DNA from: Methyloligella sp. GL2
GTDB lineage: Bacteria > Pseudomonadota > Alphaproteobacteria > Rhizobiales > Methyloligellaceae
NCBI RefSeq assembly: GCF_013341275.1
Contig: NZ_CP054476.1
Location: 757,501-821,500, forward strand
DNA length: 64,000 bases
Reading direction: 5' to 3'
Below the pieces are notes generated by a model. It had not been told where the DNA came from. It searched no databases and worked only from the letters and a program-made list of their open reading frames with translations. Position numbers and translations under genes: made by a program. This document shows, one piece after another, positions 9,618 to 19,473 of this stretch; position 1 is the stretch's first letter, and each line of letters begins with the position of its first letter.

Positions 9618-10676
9618 ATGCAGGAGCGCTTGAACCGGAAGCTCCCCGCCTGGGTAGAGCGCATCGTGCATCTGTCGCGCCGCGACAAGCTGGTGCTGAT
9701 CGGGTCCGTCATAGCCTTCGGCATGTTCTTCATCGACCCGGCCGTCTATCGATGGGCGCGGGATCTCGATCCCAATGTGCGGGCGATCTTCAAATTCATC
9801 ACCGATATCGGGAAGTCCGGCTGGGTCCTGATCCTCACCGGCACGCTGGTGATGACCTGCGTAGCGCTGGGCTACCGCGCCAGCCACCGGCGCTTGCGTA
9901 TCGGGCGACTCTATGCCGGGCAGGTGATCGCCTTCATCTTCCTGGCCGTAGCGACGACGGGGATTGCCGCTTCGCTGTTGAAGAACAGCATCGGCCGTGC
10001 ACGGCCGAAGCTATTCGAGCTGGACGGCTCGTTCCATTTCTCGCCTTTCGCTTTCGACTCCGATTTTGCCTCGTTCCCGTCGGGGCATTCGACCACGACC
10101 TTCGCGCTGGCCACGGCGCTGGCGCTGCTAATGCCGCGGATCGCGGTGCCGATCTATGCCGCCGCCGCCTGGATCGCGGCGAGCCGCTTCCTCACCGGCG
10201 CGCATTACGTCTCCGATGTGGTGGCCGGCGCGGCGCTCGGTATCGGCGGAACCTTGCTGCTGCGGGAGGTGATGTGCAGACGGCGCTCTCTGTTCGAGCG
10301 GCGCGCGGAAGGGGCACATCTGCGCGGTCAGCGGCTCGGCGATTGGGTGCTGACCGAGCTTCCCGATGCGGTGATGGCTTGGATACGCAGCGTCGTCGTT
10401 GCGCCGGTCATGGGGCTTTGGCGTGGCGACAAGCAAAAAGACACGCGGCCGCCCCGCGGCGGGGTTTCGCTGCAGGAGCTTGCCGCGGCACCGGAAGGTA
10501 TGGGCGCCTTGTTCGCATCGCCCCATAGCCGGGTTTCCGATCCGATCGAAGCGGATCTTGCGCCGGACGCAACCCCCGGCCCTCTGCCGATGCCGTTTGC
10601 GGCGCACAGGGGCGGCAATGCCGAAGCGTCGGAGCCCTGCCCGCTCGCTGGCGCCGGAACGCCGCCGCAACAGTAA
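9618..10676 (+). CDS. PAP2-family phosphatase with long C-terminal tail
   Basis: Six hydrophobic helices occupy residues 20-220, with all three canonical PAP2 motifs: KNSIGRARPK, FPSGHSTTTF and SRFLTGAHYVSD. Unlike the minus-strand PAP2 protein, the central SGH is intact. The last 130 residues are polar, rich in Pro and Ala, and not typical of the family. Family members dephosphorylate lipid phosphates such as lipid A or undecaprenyl pyrophosphate. As the last gene of the GT2/LAB_N operon, lipid A or carrier-lipid dephosphorylation is likely. Which phosphate each of the two PAP2 proteins removes is open. Confidence 0.85.
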   Translation: MQERLNRKLPAWVERIVHLSRRDKLVLIGSVIAFGMFFIDPAVYRWARDLDPNVRAIFKFITDIGKSGWVLILTGTLVMTCVALGYRASHRRLRIGRLYAGQVIAFIFLAVATTGIAASLLKNSIGRARPKLFELDGSFHFSPFAFDSDFASFPSGHSTTTFALATALALLMPRIAVPIYAAAAWIAASRFLTGAHYVSDVVAGAALGIGGTLLLREVMCRRRSLFERRAEGAHLRGQRLGDWVLTELPDAVMAWIRSVVVAPVMGLWRGDKQKDTRPPRGGVSLQELAAAPEGMGALFASPHSRVSDPIEADLAPDATPGPLPMPFAAHRGGNAEASEPCPLAGAGTPPQQ

Positions 10677-11221
10677 GCCAGCCCGTTTTTTCGCCGAACG
10701 GACCGGGACGAGGGCCGGTCCCGTGTGTTGCACGTTTTTCACAAGCTGCAATCTATGGTCGCATATGACGCATCGCGACCGACCGACGCGCGCGACATCA
10801 CGGCGCGATACATCCCCCAGATGAGACGTTAAAGGTGCAAAAGGCGACGCGCCGAAAGGGAGCCGGCGCGGCCCGAAATAGCGAAAAGATCATGCGGCGG
10901 AGATCTGAATATCGAATGTTGAAACTCACGAAGTTTCGTCTCCTTGAGATTGGTTTTGCCTTGCTCCTCACGATTGCTGCTCTGGTCGTTCTCGGATTCA
11001 GAGTCTGGGCGGGCGAGCCGTTCACGGCGACTCACTTGGCGGAGAATCTTCCGTTGGCCGATGTCGAGCAGGGGCCTTTGAAATAGCAGCCAGGCAATAG
11101 CAGTCAGCCTTGGGGCGAGGGCCTTTCCGTAGCGCCGGGCAGCGCCTGGCGGACGCGGCAACTGCAAGTCATTTTCATTGTAAAAGATAGAACTTGCCAG
11201 GCACGGCGCCGGCGTCTTTAG
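10677..11221. other. Intergenic stretch with one doubtful small reading frame
   Basis: About 545 nt separate the PAP2 gene from the CDF transporter. A weak hairpin (ggaccgg / ccggtcc, no T run) lies near 10700-10724 just after the PAP2 gene. A short frame with one hydrophobic helix is listed separately. Nothing else with a convincing start, conserved motif or RNA structure was seen. Confidence 0.5.
10919..11086 (+). CDS. Possible small single-helix membrane protein
   Basis: A 55-codon frame beginning MLKLTKFRLLEIGF encodes one clear hydrophobic helix (about residues 11-29) followed by a short polar tail. A GTG at 10835 would extend it by 28 basic residues. The ribosome-binding site is weak for both starts. 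It resembles no family I recognise. The alternation of a positively charged N-terminus, helix and acidic tail is protein-like, but chance cannot be excluded in GC-rich DNA. Confidence 0.3.
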   Translation: MKLTKFRLLEIGFALLLTIAALVVLGFRVWAGEPFTATHLAENLPLADVEQGPLK

Positions 11222-12193
11222 GTGCGCCGGACGGCAACGGTTTTAGCGCGGCGAATTTTGCTCAGGATCTTCAGACCCCGGACGGCGGAGACGCTGGCCA
11301 TCGGCAGTATCGTCGTGGCCTTTGTCGTGCTCGCGCTGAAATATCTCGCCTATCTGATGACCGGCAGCGTGGCGCTGTATTCCGACGCGCTGGAGAGCAT
11401 CGTCAATGTCGCCACCGCCGTCACCGCCTTTATCGCGGTGCGGATGAGCGCCATCCCGCCGGACTCCAACCATCATTTCGGACATACCAAGGCGGAATAT
11501 GTCTCCGCCGTCGCGGAGGGCGTGCTGATCGTGTTGGCGGCGTTCTCCATCCTGCGCCACGCCTATTTCGCGTTTCTCGATCCGCAGCCCATCGCCGCGC
11601 CGGTGGAAGGCCTGGCCATCAATGCGGGGGCGAGCGTTCTGAATGCCGGCTGGTGCCTGGTGCTGTTCCGGCGGGGCGGACGGCTGCGGTCCGAAGCGCT
11701 GGTTGCCGACGCCAAGCATCTTCTCACCGATGTGATCACCTCGATCGGCGTGCTGATCGGCGTTGCCGCTGTGGCGTTGTCCGGCATCCTGGTTCTCGAT
11801 CCGCTGATCGCAGGCGTGGTCGCGCTCAATATTCTCTTCATGGGATGGCGCCTGATGCGGGACTCGATTGGCGGTCTGATGGATAAGGCGGCGCCGGAAG
11901 ATGTGATGGAGCGGATCCGCGAGACCATCGCGACCAATGCCGAAGGCGCTATCGAGGCGCATGACGTGCGCTCCCGGCTTGCCGGGCGGGTGACCTTCAT
12001 CGAGTTTCATCTGGTGGTGCCGGGCTCGATGGATGTCGCGGAGAGCCACAGGATCTGCGACCGGATCGAGGCGGCATTGGGCGAGGCTGTGCCGGAGGCC
12101 GCCGTCACCATCCATGTCGAGCCGGAAGAGAAGGCCAAGCATCACGGTGGAGTGCCGATCGTCACCGAGTTGCCGAAGCATCCGCGCCGCTGA
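11222..12193 (+). CDS. Cation diffusion facilitator (CDF) family transporter
   Basis: Six predicted helices in the first 220 residues carry the CDF metal-site motifs: SDALES in helix 2, HHFGHTKAEY before helix 3 and DAKHLLTDVITS in helix 5. The cytosolic C-terminal domain (from about residue 225) has the ferredoxin-like fold pattern ending in VTIHVEPEE. The HHFGHxKAE form is typical of Zn/Fe/Cd-type exporters using proton antiport; metal preference cannot be assigned. It starts at a GTG and is convergent with the ABC-2 exporter operon. Confidence 0.9.
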   Translation: MRRTATVLARRILLRIFRPRTAETLAIGSIVVAFVVLALKYLAYLMTGSVALYSDALESIVNVATAVTAFIAVRMSAIPPDSNHHFGHTKAEYVSAVAEGVLIVLAAFSILRHAYFAFLDPQPIAAPVEGLAINAGASVLNAGWCLVLFRRGGRLRSEALVADAKHLLTDVITSIGVLIGVAAVALSGILVLDPLIAGVVALNILFMGWRLMRDSIGGLMDKAAPEDVMERIRETIATNAEGAIEAHDVRSRLAGRVTFIEFHLVVPGSMDVAESHRICDRIEAALGEAVPEAAVTIHVEPEEKAKHHGGVPIVTELPKHPRR

Positions 12194-12287
12194 GTGAGCG
12201 TTTATTCGGGGCGCGGCTGCGCGAACAGGACGGGTCGGGCCGGCGTGCATATGTGTCGGCAGACGAAATGCGCCGCCGGGCCGCGCC

Positions 12288-13409
12288 TCACGCCATCGTG
12301 GTGATCGAGCGCCGGAAGCGGGCGAGCGAGAGGGCGAACAGCGCCGCGCCGATCCCGATGAGCGCGAGGAATTGCGGCCAGACGATCGAAAATCCGGCAC
12401 CGCGATACAGGATGGCCTGGGCCAGAGACACGAAATGGGTGTTGGGCGCGGCCAGCATGATGGTCTGGACGAATTCGGGCATGCTCTCGCGCGGCGTGGT
12501 TCCGCCAGAGAGCAGCTCCAAGGGCAGCAGCGTCAGGATCAGCAAGAGCCCGAATTGCGGCATCGACCGCGCCAGCGTGGCGAGGAAGATGCCAAGGGAG
12601 GTGGTGGCGAAGAGATGCAGCGCCGCGCCGGTCAGAAAGAGCGGGATGGAGCCTTCGATCGGCACCTGAAGGAAGCCCTGCACGATGAACAGGAGGGCGA
12701 AGGCGCAAGCCACCAGAACCACCAGCCCCATAGACCAGATCTTGCTCAGCATGATCTCCGCCGGGGTCAGCGGCATGACCAAAAGATGCTCGATGGTGCC
12801 GTGCTCGCGCTCGCGGATCAGCGCTGCACCGGTCAGCACGATGGAGAGCAGGGTCACGTTGTTGATGATCTCCATGATGGAGCCGAACCAGGCGTGATTC
12901 AGGGTGGGGTTGAAGCGGGCGCGCAACACGAGATTCACCGGCAGGTCGGTGACCGAGCGGTGGCGGTCGACGAAGGCGGCCGCCTCTTCCTGGATAATGG
13001 TCTGGACGTAGTTGTTGCCGGTGAAGGCCTGGGTCATGCGCGTCGCATCGATATTGAGCTGTATCGTCGGCTGGTCGCCTGCGAGCACATCGTGCTGGAA
13101 TTTCGGCGGGATGCTGAGGGCGAAGGTGTCGAGCCCGGCATCCATGCGCGCATCCATCTCGGAGAGGGTAATGATCCGTGGCCGCGAGAAATAGGGCGGC
13201 TGGAATGCATCGATGATGCGCTCCGAGAGCTGGGAACGGTCCTCGTCGACGACGGCGATGGCTGCGTGGTTGAGCGTCTCGGGCATGCCGGTGGCGGCGG
13301 CGTAGATGGCCAGGGAGAAGGCATAAAAGACGAAGACCATCATCATGCGGTCGCGGAACAGGCTGCGCAGCTCCTTCACGCCGAGACGGAAAATATGAGC
13401 GACCCGCAT
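12288..13409 (-). CDS. ABC-2 type transporter permease (YhhJ-like)
   Basis: A 373-residue permease with an N-terminal helix, a periplasmic domain of about 140 residues (AAIAVVDEDRSQLSERI onward), and five C-terminal helices beginning MEIINNVTLLSIVLTGAALIREREHGT. This is the ABC2_membrane_3/YhhJ layout. The ATG at 13409 lies 2 nt after the stop of the RbbA-like gene, so the two are co-translated. It is the last gene of an exporter operon HlyD - ABC/ABC/permease - permease. The cargo is unknown; related systems export drugs, dyes or envelope molecules. Confidence 0.88.
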   Translation of the reverse strand: MRVAHIFRLGVKELRSLFRDRMMMVFVFYAFSLAIYAAATGMPETLNHAAIAVVDEDRSQLSERIIDAFQPPYFSRPRIITLSEMDARMDAGLDTFALSIPPKFQHDVLAGDQPTIQLNIDATRMTQAFTGNNYVQTIIQEEAAAFVDRHRSVTDLPVNLVLRARFNPTLNHAWFGSIMEIINNVTLLSIVLTGAALIREREHGTIEHLLVMPLTPAEIMLSKIWSMGLVVLVACAFALLFIVQGFLQVPIEGSIPLFLTGAALHLFATTSLGIFLATLARSMPQFGLLLILTLLPLELLSGGTTPRESMPEFVQTIMLAAPNTHFVSLAQAILYRGAGFSIVWPQFLALIGIGAALFALSLARFRRSITTMA

Positions 13410-13411
13410 GA

Positions 13412-16189
13412 TCAGCGCTCCTGCTTGGCGAGAAAGAGGGCAGCGAGGCCGATCAGCACGGGGATGGCGATGACCAGCGGCACGAAGTCGGCCTGCAGAT
13501 CGGAGAAGTCCAGCGCCTTGGAGAAGGTGCCGCGGGTGATGGTCAGGAAATAGGTGGTCGGATAGATCTCGCCGATGAGACGTCCGACGCCCTGTAGGGA
13601 GGAGACCGGATCGATCATGCCGGAGAAATTCACCGCCGGCAGGATGGTCAGGATGGCGGTGCCGAAGATGGCGGCGATCTGGCTGCGGGTGAAGCACGAG
13701 ATCAACAGCCCGAGGGCGGTCGCTGTGCCGACATAGAGCAGGGCGCCGAAGCTCAAGGTCAGGAAGCTCCCCTCCAGCGGAACCTCCAGGATGGTGACCG
13801 CGAAGAAGGTGAGCAGCAGGAAGCTGATCACCGACAGGACGATATAGGGGAATTGCTTGCCGAGCAGGAATTCCAGCCGCGTCGTCGGGGTGACGTAGAA
13901 ATTGATGATCGAGCCGAGCTCCTTCTCGCGCACCACGCTGAGCGCGGCCAGCATCGACGGGATCAGCATCAGCAGCATCGGGATCATCGCCGGGATCATG
14001 GCGACCAGGCTCTTGATATCCGGGTTGTAGCGGTAGCGCGCTTCGATATCGACGGGCGTATCCAGCGCGTCGGCCTGGCCCATCTCGGTCGCCTTGCGCG
14101 ACAGCCAGAGGGAATGCATGCCCTCCACATAGGCCTGGACGGTTTCCGCCCGGGTCGGCATGGCGCCGTCGATCCAGGCGCCGACCGAGACGTCATCGCC
14201 TCGGGCCACGTCGCGGGCGAAATTGGGTGGGATCTCGATCGCCAGGCTGAGCTCGCCGGAGCGCATACGGCGGTCCAATTCGTCATAGCTGGTGATCGGG
14301 TCGTGCTCGTCGAAATAGCGCGAGCCGGCAATGTCGAGAATATAGTCGCGGCTGGTGCCGGTCTCGTCGCGGTCGAGCGCGGCGAAGGAGAGCTCCTCCA
14401 CGTCGAGGCTGATGCCATAGCCGATCACGAACATCAAAATGACGCTGCCGACCAGGGCCATGGTCAGGCGGACTGGATCGCGAAAGAGCTCCAGGGTCTC
14501 GCGGCGGGCATAGCAGTAGAGACGGCGCGGATCGAACAGATTGCGCCAGGATGCTGGTTGCGGCGGGGCCTCTTCCGCCTCGATGAGGGGCTGCAGCGCG
14601 GCCTCGGACTCCGCCTCGACGGTCTCGCCGGTGGCCTCGGCGAGATAGGCGATAAAGGCTTCTTCCAGGTTGGCGGCGCCGCGCTGAGCGATCAGCTCGT
14701 CGGGCGCGCCGGTGACCAGCACCTTGCCTGCGTCCATGAAGGAGATGCGGTCGCATCGCTCCGCTTCGTTCATGAAATGGGTGGAGATAAAGATGGTGAC
14801 GCCGTCGCGGCGGGACAGCTCCACGATGGAGCGCCAAAACGCGTCGCGGGCGATGGGGTCGACGCCGGAGGTCGGCTCATCGAGGATCAGAAGCTCCGGC
14901 CGGTGGATCATCGCCACCGCTAGGGAGAGGCGCTGGCGGTGGCCCAAGGGCAGCGCCGCCGGCAGGCTGTCCATCACGTCTTGCAGATCGAAACGGGCCG
15001 CCATCTCTTCGCTGCGGGATTCGACCTCGTGCTCCGGCACGTCGAACAGCCGGGCGTGCAGCACCAGATTCTGGCGCACGGTGAGTTCGCCATAGAGGGA
15101 GAAGGATTGCGACATGTAGCCGACCCGCCGGCGCATCGCCAAGCTGTCATTGCCGACCGGCTGGCCGAACAGCCAGGCCTTGCCTTCGCTGGCCGGCAGG
15201 AGACCGGTCAGCATCTTCATGGTGGTGGTCTTGCCGCAGCCATTGGAGCCGAGGAAGCCGAAGATCTCACCGCGGGTGATGCGGAAGCTGACATGGTCGA
15301 CGGCGGTGAAATCGCCGAAGCGCTTGGTGAGGTCCTTGGCCTCGATGGCGACCTCTTGGTCGTCGGCACTGCGCGGCGGGATCTCGACGGGTTTGTAAAG
15401 CGCGCGCTCTTCCTCGGGGAGAAGGGCGATGAAGGCCTCCTCGAGCGTGGTGGCGCCGACCTGGGCCATGAGCTGGTCGGGGGTGCCGCAATCGAGGAGC
15501 TTGCCGGCATTCATGGCGATCAGCCATTCGAACTGCCGCGCCTCTTCCATATAGGCGGACGCGACGACGACGCTCATGGCCGGGCGGTCCCCGCGAATGC
15601 GCTCGATCAGCGCCCAGAACTGGCGGCGGGAGAGCGGATCGACGCCGGTGGTTGGCTCATCGAGGATGAGAAGATCGGGGTCGTGGATCAGGGCGCAGCA
15701 CAGGCCGAGCTTCTGCTTCATGCCGCCGGAGAGCTTGCCGGCGGGGCGGTCGCGGAAAGGGGCGAGCCCGGTCGCCTCGGTGAGCAGGGCGATGCGCTTT
15801 TGCCGCTCTTTGCTGCCATGGCCGAACAGGCGGCCGAAGAAGTCGATATTCTCCTCTACCGACAAGGTCTCGTAGAGATTCTTGCCGAGGCCCTGGGGCA
15901 TATAGGCGATGCGCGGACAGGTGACGTTGCGCGCTGCCTGTTTCGACATATCGGCGCCAAGCACATGCACCTGGCCGTCTTGCACGGCGCGAGCGCCGGC
16001 GAGCAGCGACAATAGGCTGGATTTGCCGACGCCGTCGGGGCCGATGAAGCCGACCAGCTTGCCGGCGGGAATATCGACGGTGATGCCGTCGAGGGCCGCT
16101 ACCGTCTTGTAGCGAAGGCTGACATGAGAAAGGCGCGCCACCGCATCCGATGGGCCGGTGGCCGCCGGCTCGGCGACCTTATCAGTCAC
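13412..16189 (-). CDS. RbbA-type double ABC ATPase fused to ABC-2 permease
   Basis: The 925-residue protein contains two ATP-binding cassettes followed by a permease. The first has Walker [10 protein letters not shown], signature [11 protein letters not shown] and [13 protein letters not shown]. The second (from about residue 285) has Walker [10 protein letters not shown], a degenerate signature LPLGHRQRL and [13 protein letters not shown]. The rest (from about 560) is an ABC-2 permease whose periplasmic domain starts [11 protein letters not shown]. coli RbbA (YhiH) has the same order and has also been reported to bind ribosomes, but export is the safer function. The start overlaps the HlyD stop by 8 nt and the permease gene follows 2 nt after, giving a tight three-gene operon. 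Confidence 0.88.
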   Translation of the reverse strand: MTDKVAEPAATGPSDAVARLSHVSLRYKTVAALDGITVDIPAGKLVGFIGPDGVGKSSLLSLLAGARAVQDGQVHVLGADMSKQAARNVTCPRIAYMPQGLGKNLYETLSVEENIDFFGRLFGHGSKERQKRIALLTEATGLAPFRDRPAGKLSGGMKQKLGLCCALIHDPDLLILDEPTTGVDPLSRRQFWALIERIRGDRPAMSVVVASAYMEEARQFEWLIAMNAGKLLDCGTPDQLMAQVGATTLEEAFIALLPEEERALYKPVEIPPRSADDQEVAIEAKDLTKRFGDFTAVDHVSFRITRGEIFGFLGSNGCGKTTTMKMLTGLLPASEGKAWLFGQPVGNDSLAMRRRVGYMSQSFSLYGELTVRQNLVLHARLFDVPEHEVESRSEEMAARFDLQDVMDSLPAALPLGHRQRLSLAVAMIHRPELLILDEPTSGVDPIARDAFWRSIVELSRRDGVTIFISTHFMNEAERCDRISFMDAGKVLVTGAPDELIAQRGAANLEEAFIAYLAEATGETVEAESEAALQPLIEAEEAPPQPASWRNLFDPRRLYCYARRETLELFRDPVRLTMALVGSVILMFVIGYGISLDVEELSFAALDRDETGTSRDYILDIAGSRYFDEHDPITSYDELDRRMRSGELSLAIEIPPNFARDVARGDDVSVGAWIDGAMPTRAETVQAYVEGMHSLWLSRKATEMGQADALDTPVDIEARYRYNPDIKSLVAMIPAMIPMLLMLIPSMLAALSVVREKELGSIINFYVTPTTRLEFLLGKQFPYIVLSVISFLLLTFFAVTILEVPLEGSFLTLSFGALLYVGTATALGLLISCFTRSQIAAIFGTAILTILPAVNFSGMIDPVSSLQGVGRLIGEIYPTTYFLTITRGTFSKALDFSDLQADFVPLVIAIPVLIGLAALFLAKQER

Positions 16190-17255
16190 TTGGCAAATTC
16201 ACCTTGAGCTTGTCGGGCCAGGGGGCATTGGGGTCGAGGCGGACATAGGCAACCCCGGGGAGCCCCGTCTTGACGTACTGGATGTATTTTTTCAGGAGCT
16301 CTGGGGCGATGGTCGCCTTGATGCGGAACATCAGCTTCTCCCGCTCCTCGGCGGTCTCGACCGATTTGGGCGTGAATTGCGCCACATCGGCGACATAGGA
16401 GACGGAAGCCGGGATGACGTATTCCGGCGCCACGTCCAGAACCAGATGCACCTCGCTATCCAGCCCGACGCGGCCCGCCTGCAAGGTGGGCAGGAAGAAG
16501 GTCATGTAGACATCGGAAAGATCGACCATGTTGAGCACGGTGCCGCCGGCGCTCAGCACCTCGCCCGGCTCGGCCACGCGGTATTGCACCCGGCCGTCGC
16601 GGGGCGAGGTCAGGGTGCTGTCATCGATATCGGCCTTGATGCGCTGAATGGTGGCGTCTGCCGCATCCAGATCGGCCTTGGCGCCGATGACTTCGGACTT
16701 GGCCGAATTGATGGCCGCCTGCGCTGCGGCGAGATCCGCCTTGGCTGCGCTGAGCGCGGCCTGGGCGGCGCGGAAGCTGGAGGTATCGTCATCCAGCCGC
16801 TGCACGGGCACCGCCTCCTTGGCCACCAGCTCCTTGCTGCGGTCGAGATTCTTTTGCGCGATGTCGAGCTCGGCCTGGCGCTGCGCCACCACCGCGGTGG
16901 CGGCTTCCTGTTCTGCTTGGCGCTGGGTGACCAGTTCCTGGGCGGTCTTGATGCTGATATCGGCGCGTTGGCTGTTGGCTTGCGCTTCGGCAAGCTCGGC
17001 CTCCAGCACCTTGGTATCCATCTTGGCGAGGGGTTGGCCGGCGGTGACGAAATCGCCCTCATGGGCATAGATATCCTCGACCCGGCCGGCGATCTTGGCG
17101 GCGATATCGATCTCGGTGGCCTCGATTCGGCCATTGCCGCTGGCAATGGTATCGGGCAGTCCGGAGGGCCATAGATAAAGCCAAGCCACCCATCCGGCGG
17201 CCCCAATCACGGCGACAACGGCGAGGGCGCGCCAGTAACGTTTCAGATAGTGCAT
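16182..17255 (-). CDS. HlyD-family membrane fusion protein of the exporter
   Basis: One N-terminal transmembrane helix ([15 protein letters not shown]...) is followed by a lipoyl/barrel-sandwich segment ([18 protein letters not shown]), a long Ala/Gln-rich coiled coil at about 85-215, then the second half-motif [21 protein letters not shown] and a beta-barrel. This is the periplasmic adaptor pattern that links an inner-membrane ABC exporter to an outer-membrane channel. The ATG at 17255 follows gggaa and starts right before the helix; an in-frame start at 17336 only adds unlikely residues. It is the first gene of the operon with the RbbA-like and permease genes. No outer-membrane factor is encoded nearby. 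Confidence 0.88.
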   Translation of the reverse strand: MHYLKRYWRALAVVAVIGAAGWVAWLYLWPSGLPDTIASGNGRIEATEIDIAAKIAGRVEDIYAHEGDFVTAGQPLAKMDTKVLEAELAEAQANSQRADISIKTAQELVTQRQAEQEAATAVVAQRQAELDIAQKNLDRSKELVAKEAVPVQRLDDDTSSFRAAQAALSAAKADLAAAQAAINSAKSEVIGAKADLDAADATIQRIKADIDDSTLTSPRDGRVQYRVAEPGEVLSAGGTVLNMVDLSDVYMTFFLPTLQAGRVGLDSEVHLVLDVAPEYVIPASVSYVADVAQFTPKSVETAEEREKLMFRIKATIAPELLKKYIQYVKTGLPGVAYVRLDPNAPWPDKLKVNLPSD

Positions 17256-17479
17256 TGCGGAAATTCCCAGCCTGATCCCGGCGAACGCTAGCACGATCAA
17301 CAGCTGTTGTCTGGCTTCCGGATCGCCGCGCCGCAAGCTTGCCAGCTTAGTTTCAGAATTCTGTTACAAGGCTTGATTGCCGGGGCAAGACCGACTACAT
17401 GTCTCCTCCACGGGCCGGGCGCAATGCACCGGTTGGAGTTCTCAATCTCCTGACGAATCTTTTCGCGATTCGGCCGTGC

Positions 17480-17497
17480 TCTCTTAAATTTAAGAGA
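17480..17497. promoter_or_regulatory. 18-bp perfect palindrome just before tRNA-fMet
   Basis: The sequence tctcttaaa/tttaagaga is perfectly self-complementary and lies 12 nt upstream of the tRNA. It could be part of the tRNA promoter or a protein-binding site. It is too short-looped to be a normal terminator. Confidence 0.4.
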
Positions 17498-17509
17498 TAT
17501 CGATTTTGG

Positions 17510-17588
<79 letters not shown>

Positions 17589-17925
17589 TTTCCTTTCTTG
17601 GTAACTTCGCCAACATCGGCCGGCCTCTAGGTTGGCCGCCCGTCCGCGAGTTACGGCTGGGTGCGTCCATCTGTTCGGGGCGCGCAAGCATATCCTAACC
17701 CCGCGATCGAATTTTCTGATGTGAAATTCGAATCCTTTTACATTGGGCGGCACAGCCGCGTCTTGCTGGCGTGCTTTCGAGGGGCGTTGACCGTTATTGT
17801 AGGTCGCTAGCCTGACCGAATGTTTTTGAGCCGTGAGAGGAATGGCAACGGCATCGACCGATGCGCTCATAGCGGACAGACAAACGTTCGACCGTCCGCT
17901 ATGAGCCGTTGATGTAAGACGAAGC
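17589..17925. other. Non-coding left end of the island
   Basis: No convincing gene is seen in these 337 nt. A minus-strand frame here runs through the tRNA and lacks any recognisable feature. The only structure is a 12-bp perfect inverted repeat (ctcatagcggac at 17866-17877, gtccgctatgag at 17894-17905), 20 nt past the end of the SRPBCC gene, with no T run. Confidence 0.5.
17866..17905. repeat. 12-bp perfect inverted repeat, 16-nt loop
   Basis: Arms ctcatagcggac and gtccgctatgag are exactly complementary. The repeat lies downstream of the minus-strand SRPBCC gene and could end its transcript, although no U-run follows on either strand. It may instead be a remnant of a small repeat element. 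Confidence 0.5.
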
Positions 17926-18402
17926 TTAGTTTTCTGCTTTGGCTACGATGCCGTCCACACCAGCCTCATAGATCCCGGCGACTGTCTTTGTCGCATCGTC
18001 ATCCGATGCGCCTTTTGCCTTGAATGTGCCCGACCAACTCACCATCGAGCCATCGCCCTTGGGGGTTACGCTGATGACAGACTCGTAATCGTCGACGGGC
18101 AGCGGGCCTTTTAGGATCTTGTAAGTGTAATGCATATCCTTGTCGTCGCGAGAAACCAGCTCCTCCTCGATCGTACCTCCACCTTTCAAGCTCAGCGTCC
18201 GTACCTGATGGCCGTCTGCGGTCGATGGAACGCACTTGATGATGGCGGGGTGCCAGGAAGCGATGCCGCAAAAATCCCCGACCGCGGCCCAGGCTTTCTC
18301 AGGCGAAGCGGTTGTCTCCTTGGTGGCTTTTGCATCCAACGCAAGGGCAGACGTAGCCGAACAAGTCAGCAGAACAGTGGCCGCCAAAACAATCTTCTTC
18401 AT
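17926..18402 (-). CDS. Exported SRPBCC-superfamily (polyketide cyclase-like) protein
   Basis: A 158-residue protein with a Sec signal peptide (cleavage near ALA-LDA, residue 22). The remainder has the START/SRPBCC pattern: SPEKAWAAVGDFCGIASWHPAI at the start, LKGGGTIEEELVSRDD in the middle strands and a C-terminal helix IYEAGVDGIVAKAE. Such folds bind hydrophobic ligands. The nearest described periplasmic relatives include MxaD of methanol oxidation, but no mxa genes are near, so that role is not claimed. It is the first gene at the left edge of the island, on its own and divergent from the AraC gene. Confidence 0.7.
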   Translation of the reverse strand: MKKIVLAATVLLTCSATSALALDAKATKETTASPEKAWAAVGDFCGIASWHPAIIKCVPSTADGHQVRTLSLKGGGTIEEELVSRDDKDMHYTYKILKGPLPVDDYESVISVTPKGDGSMVSWSGTFKAKGASDDDATKTVAGIYEAGVDGIVAKAEN

Positions 18403-18602
18403 TTTGCTTCTCTCTCCCTAGTTGCCGTACGAACCGGCTTGAAAAATGCGGAAGACTTAACGTCTCTCACAAACTTATGTTCGCGGTTCTGTGAGCTTTT
18501 TTGCTCCGTAATTGTTGTCTCAACCGCTATTGGCATCTTAACTAAGCCGACTTGCGTTGACTCTCGACAATTGGACGATCAGTTTCGACCAAACGACACG
18601 CA

Positions 18603-19400
18603 ATGGGAATCGGAATGCCGGGACATAAAGATTGGTTGGTAATAGAGGTGCCACCGATCACGGCGCTGCCACGGCCGGTCTTCCTCACTTCGCAATCCAT
18701 CCCGGCGCGTCATCGCTTCCCGCTACACAATCACGTATGGGACCAGCTCACCTACGCGACGGAAGGCTTACTGCAGATAACGGTCGAGGAAGCTTGGTCC
18801 GTTGTTACCCCGCAGCAAGCAATCTGGATCCCAGCCGGCATGCGTCATACGACTGGTGGCCTCAGCGATGCGAGATACAATTCCGTTTACATTGCTGCGG
18901 GAATGGCGTCGCAAATGCCACAACGCTGCGCTTGCCTCACAGTCTCGCCGCTTCTGAGGGCTCTGATCCTGGAATTGGAGGCAATCAGCGACCACAAGGA
19001 ATCGGAAGAGTATGTCGAGCGTATCGACAAGCTCGTCGTTGATCAGCTTCACCGTCTGGATAAGGAGGATTTCTGCCTCCCGTGGCCGAAAAGCGCGATG
19101 CTGCGTACGATTTCGGAAGTCTTATATGAGGCACCTGACGATGCGCGAGGCCTCGACTATTGGGCGGCGGAGCTAGGCGTATCCCCGCGGACCCTGACGC
19201 GTCGCTTCGAGAAAGAGGTAGGGCTCAGCCTGCGTGCCTGGCGCCATCGCTTGCGCCTGTTCCGGGCATTGGAGTGGCTCGGCTCTGGTCGCAACGTCAC
19301 TGGAATTGCACTGGACTTGGGATACGCCTCGACCTCGGCCTTCAGCTACATGTTTCGCAAGGAGATGGGGTGCTCTCCGACCGATTGGCTAAAGCGTTAG
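18603..19400 (+). CDS. AraC-family transcriptional regulator with N-terminal cupin
   Basis: Residues 30-95 form a cupin sensor domain (HRFPLHNHVWDQLTYATEGLL, then IWIPAGMRHT) and residues about 165-262 the double helix-turn-helix of AraC/XylS proteins: LGVSPRTLTRRFEKEVGLSL and VTGIALDLGYASTSAFSYMF. Length (265) is normal for this subfamily, which often controls an adjacent gene. The divergent SRPBCC gene and the downstream TetR/SDR pair are the candidates; none is proven. The start at 18603 follows caatggg; MPGHKDWL five residues later is an alternative. Confidence 0.88.
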   Translation: MGIGMPGHKDWLVIEVPPITALPRPVFLTSQSIPARHRFPLHNHVWDQLTYATEGLLQITVEEAWSVVTPQQAIWIPAGMRHTTGGLSDARYNSVYIAAGMASQMPQRCACLTVSPLLRALILELEAISDHKESEEYVERIDKLVVDQLHRLDKEDFCLPWPKSAMLRTISEVLYEAPDDARGLDYWAAELGVSPRTLTRRFEKEVGLSLRAWRHRLRLFRALEWLGSGRNVTGIALDLGYASTSAFSYMFRKEMGCSPTDWLKR

Positions 19401-19473
19401 CTGGGGGTTGAGGCACCGTCGCTTCGTCGAAAGCGGTGCATTGGAACTCAGGTCGCAACAATGACGGCCCGCA

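Noticed and set aside
13853-16015. Long plus-strand frames opposite the RbbA-like gene
   Set aside because: Low-complexity Arg/Gln/Ala-rich translations with no motif, opposite a clear ABC protein.
17926-18402. Assignment of the SRPBCC protein as MxaD
   Set aside because: Length, signal peptide and fold fit, but no methanol dehydrogenase genes are near and the family is very broad.
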